A DNA stretch of 64,000 nt from Quillaja saponaria (taxonomy: Eukaryota; Streptophyta; Magnoliopsida; Fabales; Quillajaceae). A program made the position numbers and the translations under genes. Every line of letters starts with the position of its first letter. Within the stretch, counting starts at the first letter, position 1. Positions 12,401-24,804 of the stretch are shown one piece after another. A model generated the notes under the pieces. That model saw only the letters and a list, made by a program, of their open reading frames with translations. It did not search any database and was not told the origin of the DNA. The stretch lies in contig CM055612.1 of the NCBI GenBank assembly GCA_029379385.1, forward strand, positions 868,001 to 932,000, read 5' to 3'.

Positions 12401-15400
12401 TCTCCTTTAGATGATTAGGCACAAATATGATTCCTCACCTTTCTCACATCCTGATCGGATGTGTTTTAGCATCTGTTTGGTTGTTACCAAATTTTAAATT
12501 GTAGTATCAACAAACTTTCACGTATGTCTTCGAGTCAGTCATCAAAAACTTTTACCTGACAAAGTACTGCCACCATTCAATATGTGTAAACCATAAGTTG
12601 GACCTGCATAAACTGTCAGTTTATATCCATGTCTTGATGACGAAGACAATTCTTTATGATACTAGTTTACACTTGCCAACAGAACTTTCTTTCTCTTTCA
12701 TTATATATATAGGCAGGAATCAAGGGTCCAAGGCAACCATGGCATGATCTGCATTGCAAAATCGAGGGGCCTGCTGCATATGATGTACTTACTAATTTTG
12801 AGCAACGTTGGAAAAAAGCCACAAAATGGTCTGAGTTGGGGCAACGATTTAAAAGGATATCTCATTGGCACGATGATTCTTTAATAAGGCTAGAACGTAT
12901 CTCATGGATTCTTAGTCCTTCCCCATCAACTCCAAATGATGACCCTGCACTATGGGTCTCAAATGAAGATGATCCTGAAAACTGGCACGTTCAGGTTAAC
13001 TAGTTGCAATTTTTGAACTAACAATTTTAGATTATATAATACATTAACATACAACACATATTACGGTTTGCTTAGTTTCATCTTATTAAAATTAATGTTT
13101 GACAGGTTTTCCGATCCATAGATTCAGGTTCCTTGAAAGGGTTTCCCAAAGATGTATATCAGGCTGAGGCACAGGTTGAATGAACTTAAGATGAAAGAAA
13201 TAATTCTGTACTTGAATATTGGATGGACATAATATCTAATACTTGTAGTTTAAAGTTTTATACTGGGACATGCCTATTTCAATCTCAATTTTTATTTATT
13301 ATTATTTTTTTTTCTTTTGCTTTCACTGCAGAATCTTGTTTGTGCAAAAAATTTGGTTATAGACAAGAGTATTCAAACTGCGTACATCCAGGCAATCAGA
13401 TCTGCTCAACACTTCATATATATAGAGAATCAGTATTTTCTTGGATCGTCTTTTGCATGGCCATCTTATAAAGACGCAGGTTGGTGTCATACATATTTTC
13501 ACTTACTTAAATGCTGCATATTTTTATATAATTTCAATTTCATATGAACTTTCATTATGTGCACAAAGCACAAGTTTGCACAGGATTTCTATTGAGCATA
13601 TCATTTCGCACTTCAAACTTCACATTTGTTTTTTTTTCTTTTTACATTTATTGACAGTGTTGGTACTTAACAACTTTAATGGATACATTCTAAATGCTAG
13701 AATGATGTTTGAGTCCACATCTCACATAATACAAATTATATCTTGGCTTTGTGTGTAAATATCTGTAGTATACACAAAGTATTGTCAGGTTGTATGCAAT
13801 AACTTATAGTAGGTGATCTTTTTATTTGTCAATGTGGTATTTCTCACATTGCTAATATAGTGGAGCTTCATACTATATATAAGTTTATGTGCCTCTCCTC
13901 TTAAATAACAATTGATTAGTTTTAAGAATGAGTGAGGTTCCAACATTGTTAGAAAATTTATGTAATATTTTCCTCATCAGGTGCTGATAATTTAATTCCC
14001 ATGGAGTTGGCGCTCAAGATTGTCAGTAAGATAAAAGCCAAGGAGAGATTTGCAGTGTATGTTGTCATACCAATGTGGCCCGAAGGTATCCCTTCCTCTG
14101 CCTCAGTGCAAGAAATTCTCTTCTGGCAGGTAATGACTGTAAATTATGTAGTTTTCATGCTTCATTAATCTTTATATTAGCTAACCATGCTAATCTCACA
14201 ATTTTTTTTTTCAGGGACAGACAATGCAGATGATGTATGAAACTATAGCTCAGAAAATAAAGGCCATGAACATTGAGGGTGCGCACCTTCAAGACTATCT
14301 CAATTTCTACTGTCTTGGAAACCGGGAGGATTTGCCTGATGAAGTGTTAGGTTTAAGTAATTCTCCTTCTCATAGTGGGGACATGGTAATCACTGATATA
14401 ACTCATTCTTTATCCTCCTTTTCTATTGAAAACTCATGTTAAAGGAAACAATCAACATATTAGTACCTGATTATTTTTTTAAGACATGCAGTTAGTAGGA
14501 CCTTAATATACATATCTGTTCAGATAAGCTTAACACAGCTTTTAATTTTTCAACTTATGATGGTAGATTATCCCTCAGTCTTGGCTCAAGTAATGAGTGT
14601 GAGATATTTTGTAGTTTTTTTACTAGATCTTAGAATAAAACCAACCTAAATAAGCAAAGGACAAAAAAGAAGAAGAATTGGATACCAGTTATTATGCCCG
14701 TGTCTCACAAAATTCAACTGACATTTGGCATCAGGGTAGGACCTTGTACCTTGAGAAAAGCAGTAGGTTACTGGAGAGATTACCTGTTACCTGTTACGAA
14801 AGAAACAAGATATTCATTGAAGAACAGAGAAAAATGAAGACCTGTATTATGGTTTCTTAATAGAATGCATGCAAATTTTGTTGTATCATATAGACTTTGA
14901 TCCTTTGTTTTCTTTCTTTTGTAATAATCAACAGGCTTCAGCCTCACAAAAGTTCCAACGATTTATGATTTATGTACATGCCAAGGGAATGATTGTAGAT
15001 GATGAGTATGTGATACTCGGGTCAGCGAATATTAATCAACGGTCTTTGGCTGGTTCAAGAGACACTGAAATAGCAATGGGTGCATATCAACCCCATCATA
15101 CATGGGGTAAGAACAAGGGACATCCACATGGTCAGGTTTGTATCTTTTGTCTGATGTGTAATTTTTACTAAAATTTTGTTTCTCTTTTTCTTTTTCTTTT
15201 TTTCTTAGGTATTTCAGATAGAATGTTCCAATATGGCCACTCAAAATTTGTTTGAACATTTTGGCATGTAATATAGACGAAGCAAAAAAGGAGATAAAAA
15301 TTGCAGAGGGATGACACTCGTAGATATGAGTAATCTAATAGATATTCATTGATGTTTTTGCAGGTTTATGGGTATAGAATGTCATTATGGGCTGAACACT

Positions 15401-15657
15401 TGGGATTTTTAGATAGTTGCTTTAAGGAGGCTGAAAGTATGGCCTGTGTGAAGTGTGTGAACAAGATTGCCGAAGACAACTGGAAGAAGTACACAGCTGA
15501 CAAATTTTCCCCATTGCAGGGGCACCTCCTGAAATACCCTCTCCTTGTAGAACCCAATGGCAAGGTAAGCCCTCTACCTGGACAAGAGACTTTTCCAGAT
15601 GTAGGAGGCAAGGTGCTTGGATCCCGGACTACCCTTCCTGATGCTCTAACTACATAG
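9460..15657 (+). CDS. PLDDELTA: Phospholipase D delta
   Basis: Predicted 845-residue C2-type phospholipase D, which hydrolyses membrane phospholipids to phosphatidic acid; Arabidopsis PLD delta is plasma-membrane bound and acts in stress signalling. Coding exons: 9460-10371, 11450-11566, 12067-12261, 12713-12994, 13106-13174, 13332-13479, 13981-14129, 14215-14385, 14935-15135, 15364-15657. An N-terminal calcium-binding C2 domain (with SDPYVTV) covers roughly residues 1-170. The two catalytic HxKxxxxD motifs are HQKCVIVD (H352, K354, D359) and HAKGMIVD (H696, K698, D703). The IENQYF motif lies between them. The delta class is chosen from the basic [10 protein letters not shown] insert in the C2 domain and from remembered sequence. 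Length is close to Arabidopsis PLD delta (868). Intron 2 must use a GC donor (CAG/GCATGC at 11567), because no GT is available in phase. Confidence 0.93.
10676..10740 (+). repeat. Possible SINE-like fragment in PLD intron 1
   Basis: The segment CTGGCTCAATGGCAAGA followed about 30 bases later by GAGCTCTGACC resembles degenerate A and B boxes of a tRNA-derived retroposon. No tail or target duplication is visible, so the call is weak. Confidence 0.2.
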
Positions 15658-16230
15658 ACCATTAGTTTTCCTGTTCATAGTATTTTAAGCAAATACACAA
15701 TCTTTAAGGAAGAGTTGGAATTTATACTCTGGAGAACTTATTGACAAAGTCACGGGAGCTTTCCCAATGAATATATGTTGGGTTACTTTGTGACTCCAAC
15801 CAAAATAGTCAGAATGCAATTGGCCCTGCATTGTAGTATATGGCTTGTTTGCCTTGGAATCATTCAATTGATTCTTCTGTGAGTGGGACTCTTTCTCAAT
15901 TCAATTATTCATCAAGCCCGACTGCTATAAAATTCAGTAAACATTGTCACTATACCCTTCTCATTGCAAGTTTTTTATTAATATGTTTTCTATATGTTTG
16001 CAACGTTTTTGATTCCACGGATTAACTTTCTTTTAGTTATTTGTCAAATTCAATGCACGCATTTGACGTTACTAGCCCTGCGAGTACATACAGTTTAGAG
16101 AGGAAAAATGAATCACATCAAGGCATTATATTGGATAGCCCCAAACATTAATTAAGCTCGCTACAAAAAGAAAAGATTTATAAACAATAGAAAGACAAAA
16201 TGACCCTTACATATTTAAAGCAGAAGACAT
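15658..16230. other. Convergent spacer between PLD delta and plastocyanin
   Basis: The two genes face each other tail to tail. The 573 bases should be shared between the PLD 3' untranslated region and that of plastocyanin. No other gene was seen. Confidence 0.6.
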
Positions 16231-16737
16231 TTAATTAACGGTAATCTTTCCCACCATGCCAGCTCCCTGGTGAGGGGCACAGTAGTAACTGTAATCTCCC
16301 TTCTCAGTCAAAGTAACTGAATAGGTTTCTCCGGGGGCATTGAGAAGGTCTTCATCGCTCATGGAGATTTTGGAGGCGTCAACTCCACTAGGAATTTCAT
16401 CCTCATCAAAGACAACGTTGTGAGGGAAACCAGCATTATTCTTGAACACAATCTTCTCTCCAGCACTCACTGAAAAGTTGCTGGGAATGAATGCCAATCC
16501 TCCGTCGTCGCTACCAAGCAAAACCTCAACAGCCATGGCATTGCTAGTTAGCAATGCACTTGCAGCTGTGGCCACAACAGCAACACCCACGTTCTTAAGT
16601 GAGGCCTTAACGCTGAGCCTTGGCATAGGGGTGGCTGTTACCTTTGCGGTAGCACTGCCTTTGGCGGCAGCCGTGCCGGTTGGCTTCAGGCCAGTGAATG
16701 ATGGAACAACAACAGCAGCTGAGGTGACAGAGGCCAT
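16231..16737 (-). CDS. PETE: Plastocyanin, chloroplast precursor
   Basis: Intronless gene for a 168-residue precursor of plastocyanin, the soluble copper protein that carries electrons from cytochrome b6f to photosystem I in the thylakoid lumen. The first 69 residues form a bipartite transit peptide: a Ser/Ala/Thr-rich stromal part, then a hydrophobic Sec-type lumen signal ending in NAMA. The mature protein (starting [10 protein letters not shown]) has exactly 99 residues, the canonical length. All four copper ligands are present in mature numbering: His37 (FPHNV), Cys84 and His87 ([10 protein letters not shown]), and Met92. Absence of introns is normal for this family. The start is the only ATG giving a full transit peptide. 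Confidence 0.98.
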   Translation of the reverse strand: MASVTSAAVVVPSFTGLKPTGTAAAKGSATAKVTATPMPRLSVKASLKNVGVAVVATAASALLTSNAMAVEVLLGSDDGGLAFIPSNFSVSAGEKIVFKNNAGFPHNVVFDEDEIPSGVDASKISMSDEDLLNAPGETYSVTLTEKGDYSYYCAPHQGAGMVGKITVN

Positions 16738-19700
16738 GACTTAAGTATCTTTCTTCTTTTAAATTGCTATGAGATGGTGGCGGGGATCGATCAAAAGGGG
16801 AAGAGAGAAGCTATGAAATTTTAAAGAGTGAGATGATGAGATGATGAAGGTGTAAATGCTTGAGAGGATGGTTTTGTGTGGACTGGATTTGAGGAGAACT
16901 TTAGATTAGATAGAAAGAGTGGATGTGCATGGTGTATGGCTGTGAAAGAGGTTATCTGCATAGGATTGCAGCTATTGGTTGGATTGGATGTTATCATATG
17001 ACGTGGCCCAGATTTTCTGATGTGAGGTGGATAATGGCAGACAGAGCTCAGAAATGTTGAGGACCATAAATTAAGCCCTAACCCAAAGTGTCTTCATTTT
17101 GTGAACGTGAAATGTTTGAAAAATGGTAGCGGATGATCTTAGCGTTTCCGTGAAGAATTAATTAACCTCTAACTTCCAATTTTCAGTGGCCATAATTCTA
17201 CGAAAATTTCAAAAGAATTTCTTTCGTATTTTGAGTTATTCACTCAACGTAAGGTGGCAACGGACAAAGATCGGCTCCTCAAGTGTTAGATAAGTTTAAG
17301 CTTAGCTTGGCAAGTTTTAGATAAACTTAAATTCAAACTTGAATTTATTAAGAAATCTTGAGCCTAAACTCGTTAAAAATTAATAAACTTAATTTCAAGT
17401 TCAATCTCGATTTTTTAAGATATTTTAAAAAAATTAAAAAAAAATTATAATAAAAAAAATTGAATCTAAAACTTATTTAATAAGCTTTTGAATAATTAAT
17501 CATCATAAATATATTTATATACAAATAATAATATTTATCAAATAATATTAAATAAATTTAAAAATATTATGCTCGGCACATTTTATTATAAAAATTTAAA
17601 ATAGAACTTAAATCAACTTATTTAAAAACCTAGACACGACTCAATTCTATTCCTTAACAAAAAATTAACTCAATTCATTATCATCCAGTAACTCACTAAA
17701 GAAACAGTAATTCTTATTAAAAAAAAAAAACTATTGGAGAAAAAACTGTACTTCTTATTAAAAAAAAAAAAAAAAAACTAAGGAAACAGTACTTGTCCTT
17801 GACAACCAATTCCTAGCTAATCCTTCCTTTAGCATTATGACGCCGTTTTAGTCTGATCTCCGCGTGGTCCTAATGACCAGTGACCCTCATGGAGATGACA
17901 ACGCTTCTCAAGCAACAAAAGTTTAATAGGGAACCTTTTAAATAAATCCTTAATATATATTTGCATTGATAAAAAATTATAGTTTAATAGGGAATCTATG
18001 TCTGACTGCCAATGTTATAACAGGTATTTCTTGTAATTTAATGTCCACAGAAATCCCCAACTATATTAACTTTCTTATTAAAAAATTGGCCAACACGTTG
18101 TCCGACGCTCCACCTTGCGCACATTTACTTCCCACAACAAACTGCAGCACCTTTTTTTGCCAAGCAGAAAAAAAATAGAGATGAAATCAAAAGAATTGCA
18201 TATTATATACTTTGTTTTTACGAAATTAATATTTGTCTGATATAAAGTTCCTTTTTCTGTTGTTTAATTAAAAAAATTATTATCTTATATATTTTTGATA
18301 ATTAATTTTTTCAAATTCCCCTTATATACTGTTTTTTCAAACTCCTATAATATAGTTTTTAATTGCAATTTTTTTTCCTTAAAATGGAAACTTAGTTACA
18401 AGAATATAACAACTTTTCTCACTTCGCAGTCCAAAAATAGAATTTGACTTGCAGATGCTCAGTTTACATTAATTTAGGGTGAGAAAAGTAATGTTTGCCA
18501 ATAGAACACAATAATTAGGCAAGCGGTACTAGAAAATAGTTCACCTCATAAAAACAGAAGTACAGTAATTAACTAGTCAAAACTGGTAAATTTCTCTTAA
18601 AAATATTGACGTTTGTCATTTATATAAAATAATCTTGGATAGCCATTACATATTTAGAAAGCCTTTTGGTAGAAGGTCAAACATGAAAATATATACAACT
18701 TGTAGAGCTTCCATTTTGAGCAAAGTGATATATATATATATGGTTATAATATGCAAAATATAAAACTTTTGGATCGTCATCCCTCTTCCACTGGAATTTT
18801 TAGGAAGCCATTGAAAGTGGGCGCTAAATTTAGAAATGACAAACTGTATGTCTGGTGGGTGAGTTTAGAAAGGCCAAAATTAAATACAAACCTCGGTGCC
18901 ATGTATCAGTGTATCTCCCAACTTGGTAGTGAAAAATGAAAAAGATCACTGAGATATTGGCACGGCTCAATCAGATCCCAATAGCTACTTAAACTCTTAT
19001 AAGCTTTTTGCTTAAAAGATGTGTACGTAGAATTGTTTTCTGATCTGAGTGAACCCAGCCAATACCCAAGTAACTTTTTCAAGATGAGCATGTCATTTTC
19101 TTTCATGCAAGCTGCCTATACTACTTCATATTGCCATACGTACCCATATTAGGGTGAAGAAGAGGAGAAAGATGCATGGGATAGAGATGATTGTGAGGGT
19201 GAAGAGGGAGTTATGTGTTTGTAATATAGTGAGAAAAAATGGGAATGTCTTGGCTCAAATTTAAGATGGTAGAGTTAGTGAGACAGTAAGTGACAGGTGC
19301 ATTTAAAACTCTCCGACTACCAAAACCTACAAGGACCAGAGCATTCAATAGCAACCCAGGCCCCTCCATAATATTCCTCTCTCTCTTTCTTTCTGTCTTG
19401 GGCCATGGAGAAAGAACTACAGGGACACTGCATTAAAAATGGAATCGTTTGGTATTCTTTTACAGAGAAGAGAGAGAGGCACTGTCAGCGACATTAATAA
19501 GAGGTCGACGTTGCCCACAAGGCCATAACTGTATCTCAGTCACACTGACTGCATCTTAATTGCTATTTGTGGAATCTCATCAGATCAACAAATCATTTTC
19601 TCTCGGTTGCTTACCGCTTAGTTACCGGCATAGAGGAGATGGAGTGATCGATATGAGCCAGCTGCTTTAACATCCCGTATTTAACAAGAAAGAGAAAACA

Positions 19701-22212
19701 GAGTTTTACAAACACATGAGTTGCTTCACCTAAAAAAGCAAAATAAAATAATATATTATGACTAACTACTGCTCCTAATTGAGAAGGAACTTCGTGTTTT
19801 CTCTATTCTAACTTTATTCTTTTTTATTTTTTACATTGAATAGCAAAACTACACATTCAGAACCTACATGACAAAAAGGAAAATAATAAGCGATCCAGGA
19901 CTAATTAATCAATCTAATTCCATTTGATCGTTATAAACAAATTGTTAGTATGATATTAAACATTATATATAATATAAGTATATCAGCAAGATTAATCAAA
20001 TAATATTTTATTATTATCAATATGATAATTCACACATTAGTCAAACGTGGAGGTTAATATTATATATAAGTATATGAACGTATTTTTTAATATATTGATT
20101 GTAAGGATGTGTCTCTAGCATGTTTCTACTCCCACCCGCATGCACAATTAGTGCAATCAATCCTACCTTAACCGTGTTTTCTCCTCTTAGACTGCCCCAC
20201 TATTTTAAAAGTTAAGGGAGTAAATGGGAACCGTTGAAGAAATGAACTCAACAGAACAGCCAATTTTCTTTTATCAATTTCAAGTACTGCTTGAATTTGA
20301 ACCCTTTCAACGTCTATATATCAATGAAGAAAGGGATAAAATGACTCCATGCAAGATGACATATTCTGATTTTCTGTAGGTCGGATATACGAGCTCGTGG
20401 TATCTGAAGCCATAGGATTATACTGGTTCTGAAAATCAGTTGAATAGTAAATATTATGAAAAGTATAAGAGCTATTTAACAATTTCTTCTTGAAACTCAG
20501 AAAGCATGGAATTCAACCTGAGAATTAATTTTATAATTATTCATTTAAAATATTTTTTTTAATTAAAAAATATTTTATTAAGATATTAGTAGCTAGGTAT
20601 TTAATAAATAAAAAAAAGGACATATTATAGAAAATTTAGAATAACAGAAAAAATAGAATATAGTTATTCTTTCTATTTCCAAAATTTTTCAATTATAGAC
20701 AAATTAAAAAGGAGTTTGCTAATAAAAAAGATAAATGATAATTATAATTAATTATAATTAGAAGTTAGTTGTCAGCATTTAAATATAATCTTCTTGAGAT
20801 TTATAATTTATTAGATTTTTTAATACTAATCATTAATTATTAACCAATACAATTAGCAGGACCCAATAAATGGATATAAAGGATACATATATGCTTTAAT
20901 TTTCTCTCTTTATCCTTCCAAAAACACTCCCAAATGAAAGAAAAAGTTATATACCTCACTCTATTTTTCTCCCATTTCATTCCCTTCGTCCAAATAGCGA
21001 GTTTCAAATACGATCACAAAAGGAAGTTTGTTATTCTATTTCTTTGCCAACAGGGCCCAAAGAGATAAACTTTCACTCACAAATCATCCATAGTAGCGTA
21101 TCTATTCTATGTGAAGGAGAGAGAGTTCAATTGACTAGTACTCTACGATTAAATTGTTACTTCCTGCACCTTTTGTATGTATGCTTAACGGAAAAGGAGG
21201 ATGAAAAAGGAGAAGAAAACAAAAAGCAACTCACCATGAAATGTGGCGGTGACCCATCTTGGATTGCTCCATTTCGTTTACTTTCTTCTTAATTGCTTTC
21301 TTCACGTTGTTGCTGTTTTATCCTGCCACATCTTCATCAACTTTCCCAACAGATTCCTTCACCACCACCTCTCCTCCGAGTCATACTCAGTGGTGGAGCT
21401 TAGAGCTAGACATTTATTATTAGGGTCGACTACAATTTTATAAGAAGTATTGCATTATAGTAATAGCGAAAAATATGTATATATAAGAAACACAATAACT
21501 TATAAAACATAATAAAAATTGATAAATTATAAAAAAATAATATAAATTGTCACATATTAGTCTCTTAGTTTGGGTTGGATTTTAAGTTTAAATCTATTAA
21601 TCTTGTAATAAAAATAAGTAAATGCGTTATTTAATTTTTATTAGGAAAGGATTACGACATTAAAAAAAAAATTAATTGTGAATTATGTTATTATTGGAAG
21701 TGCTATGGTCACTTTTGATCTCTTAAAAGCTGCTTCCTTGATCGTACTGATACTCTCAATTGTTGGGTTAGCGCCATACTCCCTTTCTCTCCCTGACCCC
21801 GCACAGGCTTAACCATGCGGGCTTCAAATTCGAGTGCAACCACTGTATAATTTTCTGTTCCTTTGGGCTTTTTCTTTTTCTGTGCATTTACTTCAATATG
21901 GAGATGGGTTTGTCAAATCATGTCATGGAATCAAAACTCTTCTGTTAAACCATACACAAATTTTATTCAACTTGCATCAAACTCTGAAGAAATGGAAGAT
22001 TACAAACTTTCAAACGCTCAAGAAATGAAAGATACAAACTTACAAATAGGAAAGAAGGCTCACAATGAAGCATCTCATAATCAAAGTCCAGCAGAGAAGA
22101 AATCTTCATAATCAACATAACATATAATAAGATTTTGTCATCTTCTTCAAACCAAATACATGATGGAAAATAACTAATTAGTAGAACCCCAATTGAATGA
22201 AAATCTCAACTT
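16738..22212. other. Long AT-rich spacer between plastocyanin and GST
   Basis: Apart from the plastocyanin promoter at its left end, these 5.5 kb show no exon chain on either strand; open frames are short and of low complexity. There are A-runs (17729-17738, 17761-17777) inside a loosely repeated unit CAGTA/TTCTTATTAAAAA near 17700-17790. A segment at about 21388-21440 (GTGGTGGAGCTTAGAGC onward) resembles the edges of degenerate plant repeats but cannot be classified. I see nothing else that I can support. Confidence 0.5.
16951..17040 (-). promoter_or_regulatory. Candidate light-responsive promoter cluster of plastocyanin
   Basis: About 215-305 bases upstream of the plastocyanin ATG, read on the minus strand, lie a G-box-like element (CCACGTCA at 16999-17006), several GATAA cores (16951-16955, 16991-16994 region and, in the other orientation, 17030-17034) and two CCAAT boxes (16973-16986). 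G-box plus I-box/GATA arrangements are known from light-regulated photosynthesis genes. No clear TATA box is visible between this cluster and the ATG. The role here is inferred from motifs only. Confidence 0.35.
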
Positions 22213-23048
22213 TCAAACACTCTTCTGCATATCAAGCACTTTCTTCCACGAGTCTCGGCTCGAAATTTCAGCCCACCATCTCGCCACATTCTTCCTAGAA
22301 GTGAACAATTCCCCTTTCTCAGTAGCACCCACCAAGTACTGTGTGTTGGGCAAATGTGAAAGATCAGCTAAAGAAAAATCATGACCCGCCAAGAATTGGG
22401 TCTCCCCCAACCTCTTATCATACACGTCCAGCACCTTAGCAAGTTTGCCTTCGCTCTGTTTGATCAGTCCCTGGTCTTGCTTGATCTTCATCTTTGGAGC
22501 AAATGCAAGCTGAAATACCAGAGTTGAGGTGGGCGGGTTGAAGCTCTGCCCTTCTGCTTCCAACCATTGATCTATGGAAGCCTTTGCCAATGGGTTTGTC
22601 CCGTATAATCCCCTGTTTCCCTTATCGGCGTATTTCTCACAAACGTACCGGCATATTGCTCTGGACTCTGAATTAATCATGTCATCAAAATTCAAAACTA
22701 AAAAGTAAAGGGGAATTTGTAGGTACAGAATAGAAAAGAAATTGAATGGGTGCACCACAATACCAAAGAGAGAGATGTCCTCGTCCTCAAATGCTGGTAC
22801 TTGGCCAAAGGGCTGGCACATCAAATTAAGGGGAAAATTAGAGAGAGAGAGAGAGAGAGAGACTGAAATCGAGGTGTTATTGCTCAGGATAGTACCTGAA
22901 TTTTGAGAAAATCGGGCTTCTTGTGCTCCCCTTTGGACATGTTAACGGAAATAAGCTGAAACTCAACGTCCTTCTCAAGGAGACAGACCAAGACCCTCGA
23001 CACAGCAGTGGAAATGGGTGGTCCGTACACTTTTACTGCGGTCGCCAT
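22213..23048 (-). CDS. GSTF: Phi-class glutathione S-transferase
   Basis: Predicted 218-residue phi-class glutathione transferase, a cytosolic enzyme that conjugates glutathione to electrophiles or carries flavonoid-type ligands. Coding exons (minus strand order): 23048-22896, 22812-22764, 22667-22213, the three-exon pattern usual for plant GSTF genes. The N-terminal thioredoxin-like domain contains the catalytic serine region GPPISTAVSRVL (Ser13), the cis-proline segment PFGQVPAFED and the glutathione-contacting ESRAICRY. The C-terminal helical domain follows, with LAGHDFSLADLSHLP. Intron 1 contains a (GA)n run (22839-22861). Intron 2 is only 96 bases, in frame and free of stop codons. A 330-base duplication lies upstream. 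Confidence 0.93.
22839..22861. repeat. (GA)n microsatellite in GSTF intron 1
   Basis: An uninterrupted GA dinucleotide run of about 11 units on the + strand, inside the first intron of the GST gene. Confidence 0.9.
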
Positions 23049-23226
23049 TGTGGTTAGCTACTGTGTTTTGCTTATTTGCTTTCCTTTTTTTTTTTTCTGT
23101 GATGATGGTTAGATATAAGATATGGGTAGTTGTGTACTGTTGGTATTTTTTCACCCATACAATACAACCCTATAGGTTGATACAAGCCCAGCTACTAAAA
23201 CTTGTTTCTGCCACTTTAATTATCCC

Positions 23227-23581
23227 TTCCTTAAAGGAGGTGTGGCCAATTGGGTCCACAAAAGAACCAACCGGAAGGTAGGAACCTAAAAACTAAAAAG
23301 TGGGCGCCTTAACTCTGCTATTTTAATACTTGAGAACAGTGAATAATTTTGAAATTAAAAGGTTAAACCATTATAACAATGATTCTTGAACCAAGGATTA
23401 AAAGAAATTATTTCTCACGATCTAATTAAGAAAGTATGATGAAACCCAAAACTAATTATTTTTTATGTTCTTTTTAAGCTAATATCTAACAAGTTAAATC
23501 TTTTAAAACTAGACTCGTTTTTATGCTCAATCTGAATTTACAAGTCAAATTTTATAATATTTAAACTACACTTAATTGATA
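23227..23581. repeat. Direct repeat copy 1, GST-proximal
   Basis: This copy starts about 180 bases upstream of the GST ATG and shares long near-identical stretches with the copy at 24231-24551, for example CTAAAAAGTGGG, ACTTGAGAACAGTGAATAAT and CAAATTTTATAAT in the same order. Small indels and substitutions separate the copies. Confidence 0.85.
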
Positions 23582-24230
23582 AAAAATAGCCTCCCAGGCG
23601 AGGGCTTCCCTCTGCTCTAGTTCACCTATTCTCTTCAAAATTCAAGCTTCCTAGCTCTAGTCATTAGGATTTTAATATTTTTTGGTAAAACAGGATTAAA
23701 AAAAAAAAAATACACATAAAGACTACAAACTGGGCAACAAAACTGAGCATTCCCAACCAAATCCCCCAGCATCAACACTCAGGAATAAGCTTATAGCTTA
23801 TATCACTCTTATTTCCTGTTTTTTTTTTCTTTCTTAATTTATCACCAAACCAAAGTCTATAATTTCCTTCAAATAAATCTAAGCATGCTAAAGTTGTAAA
23901 ATGGTGATATTATTTTAGAGGTTTGCCAACATGACCTTACGGTATCCCAATACCATTAATTATTCATCAATTTAATTTTTTTTGCGTTTAGCTAAACAGG
24001 TTTGGACTAAGTATATGGAAGCTTTTATATTAAGGGGTATGCAGTGCCGGACCTAAAAAGTTAGTCTTGAAAGGACTAAATACTCCTTAAATTATAATAA
24101 ATTATGAATCGGGTATTTCTTTTTTTGTAACTAAGGTAGAATATTTACCAAAAAATATATATATATTAAATAAGTAAATGAACCTAAAAATAAGAAATAA
24201 ATTAAATAAAATAACAATCTTTCCTTAAAG

Positions 24231-24551
24231 GTATGGCTAATTGGGTCCACAAAAATCAAAGAACCAACCTGAAGGAACCTAAAACTAAAAAGTGGGTGCC
24301 TTAACTCTGTGTTAGTTTAATACTTGAGAACAGTGAATAATTTTAAAATCGAAAGGTTAAACCATTATCATAACAATGATTCTTGAACTACAAATTAAAA
24401 GAAATTATCTCTCACGAGCTAATTAAGAAAGTCAGATGACCATCAAAACTACTTACTTTCTATATCTTGCAAAGTTAGACTCGCTTTTATGTTGATTATT
24501 ATACTAAACTTACAAATCAAATTTTATAATAGTTAAACTAAATTTGTTGAT
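24231..24551. repeat. Direct repeat copy 2, GST-distal
   Basis: Same orientation as copy 1, about 1 kb further from the GST gene. It lies just downstream of the stop codon of the membrane-protein gene at 24805. No GST coding sequence accompanies it. Confidence 0.85.
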
Positions 24552-24804
24552 ATGCATATATATATCAACAAACTCATATAGTCTCATGTGCCTCGTTGTC
24601 AACTTGTGAATTTTTTACAGTTGTCTTCTAATACAAAAATAAAAATAGCATGCCTTCATAAATTCATGATATAATCCTAAATTTCCTCAAAATTTTTACA
24701 GATGGAAAATGTATATATAAATACAATAGCAAATTAAGGACAGGAAAAGCCTCCATATATCTTTTAATCTGGAAAATCTCTTAAATTGAAATTTAACTTG
24801 TTAA

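Larger units (their letters stand above)
23049..24804. other. Upstream region of GSTF, with a direct duplication
   Basis: This spacer contains the GST promoter and the two copies of a direct repeat listed separately. Between the copies (about 23582-24230) there are A-runs and a segment beginning GCAGTGCCGGACCTAAAAAG (24044), which looks like degenerate repeat sequence. No GST exon or other gene was seen. Confidence 0.5.

Noticed and set aside
14678..14860. Open frame starting [15 protein letters not shown] inside PLD delta
   Set aside because: It lies wholly within the intron between exons 14215-14385 and 14935-15135, and does not match PLD or another known protein.
16442..16744. Plus-strand open frame of 100 codons
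   Set aside because: It is the antisense shadow of the plastocyanin gene.
23227..24551. Direct repeats as the LTRs of a miniature retrotransposon
   Set aside because: The copies do not begin with TG or end with CA, and no primer-binding site complementary to a tRNA follows the first copy. A local duplication remains the simpler explanation, although not proven.
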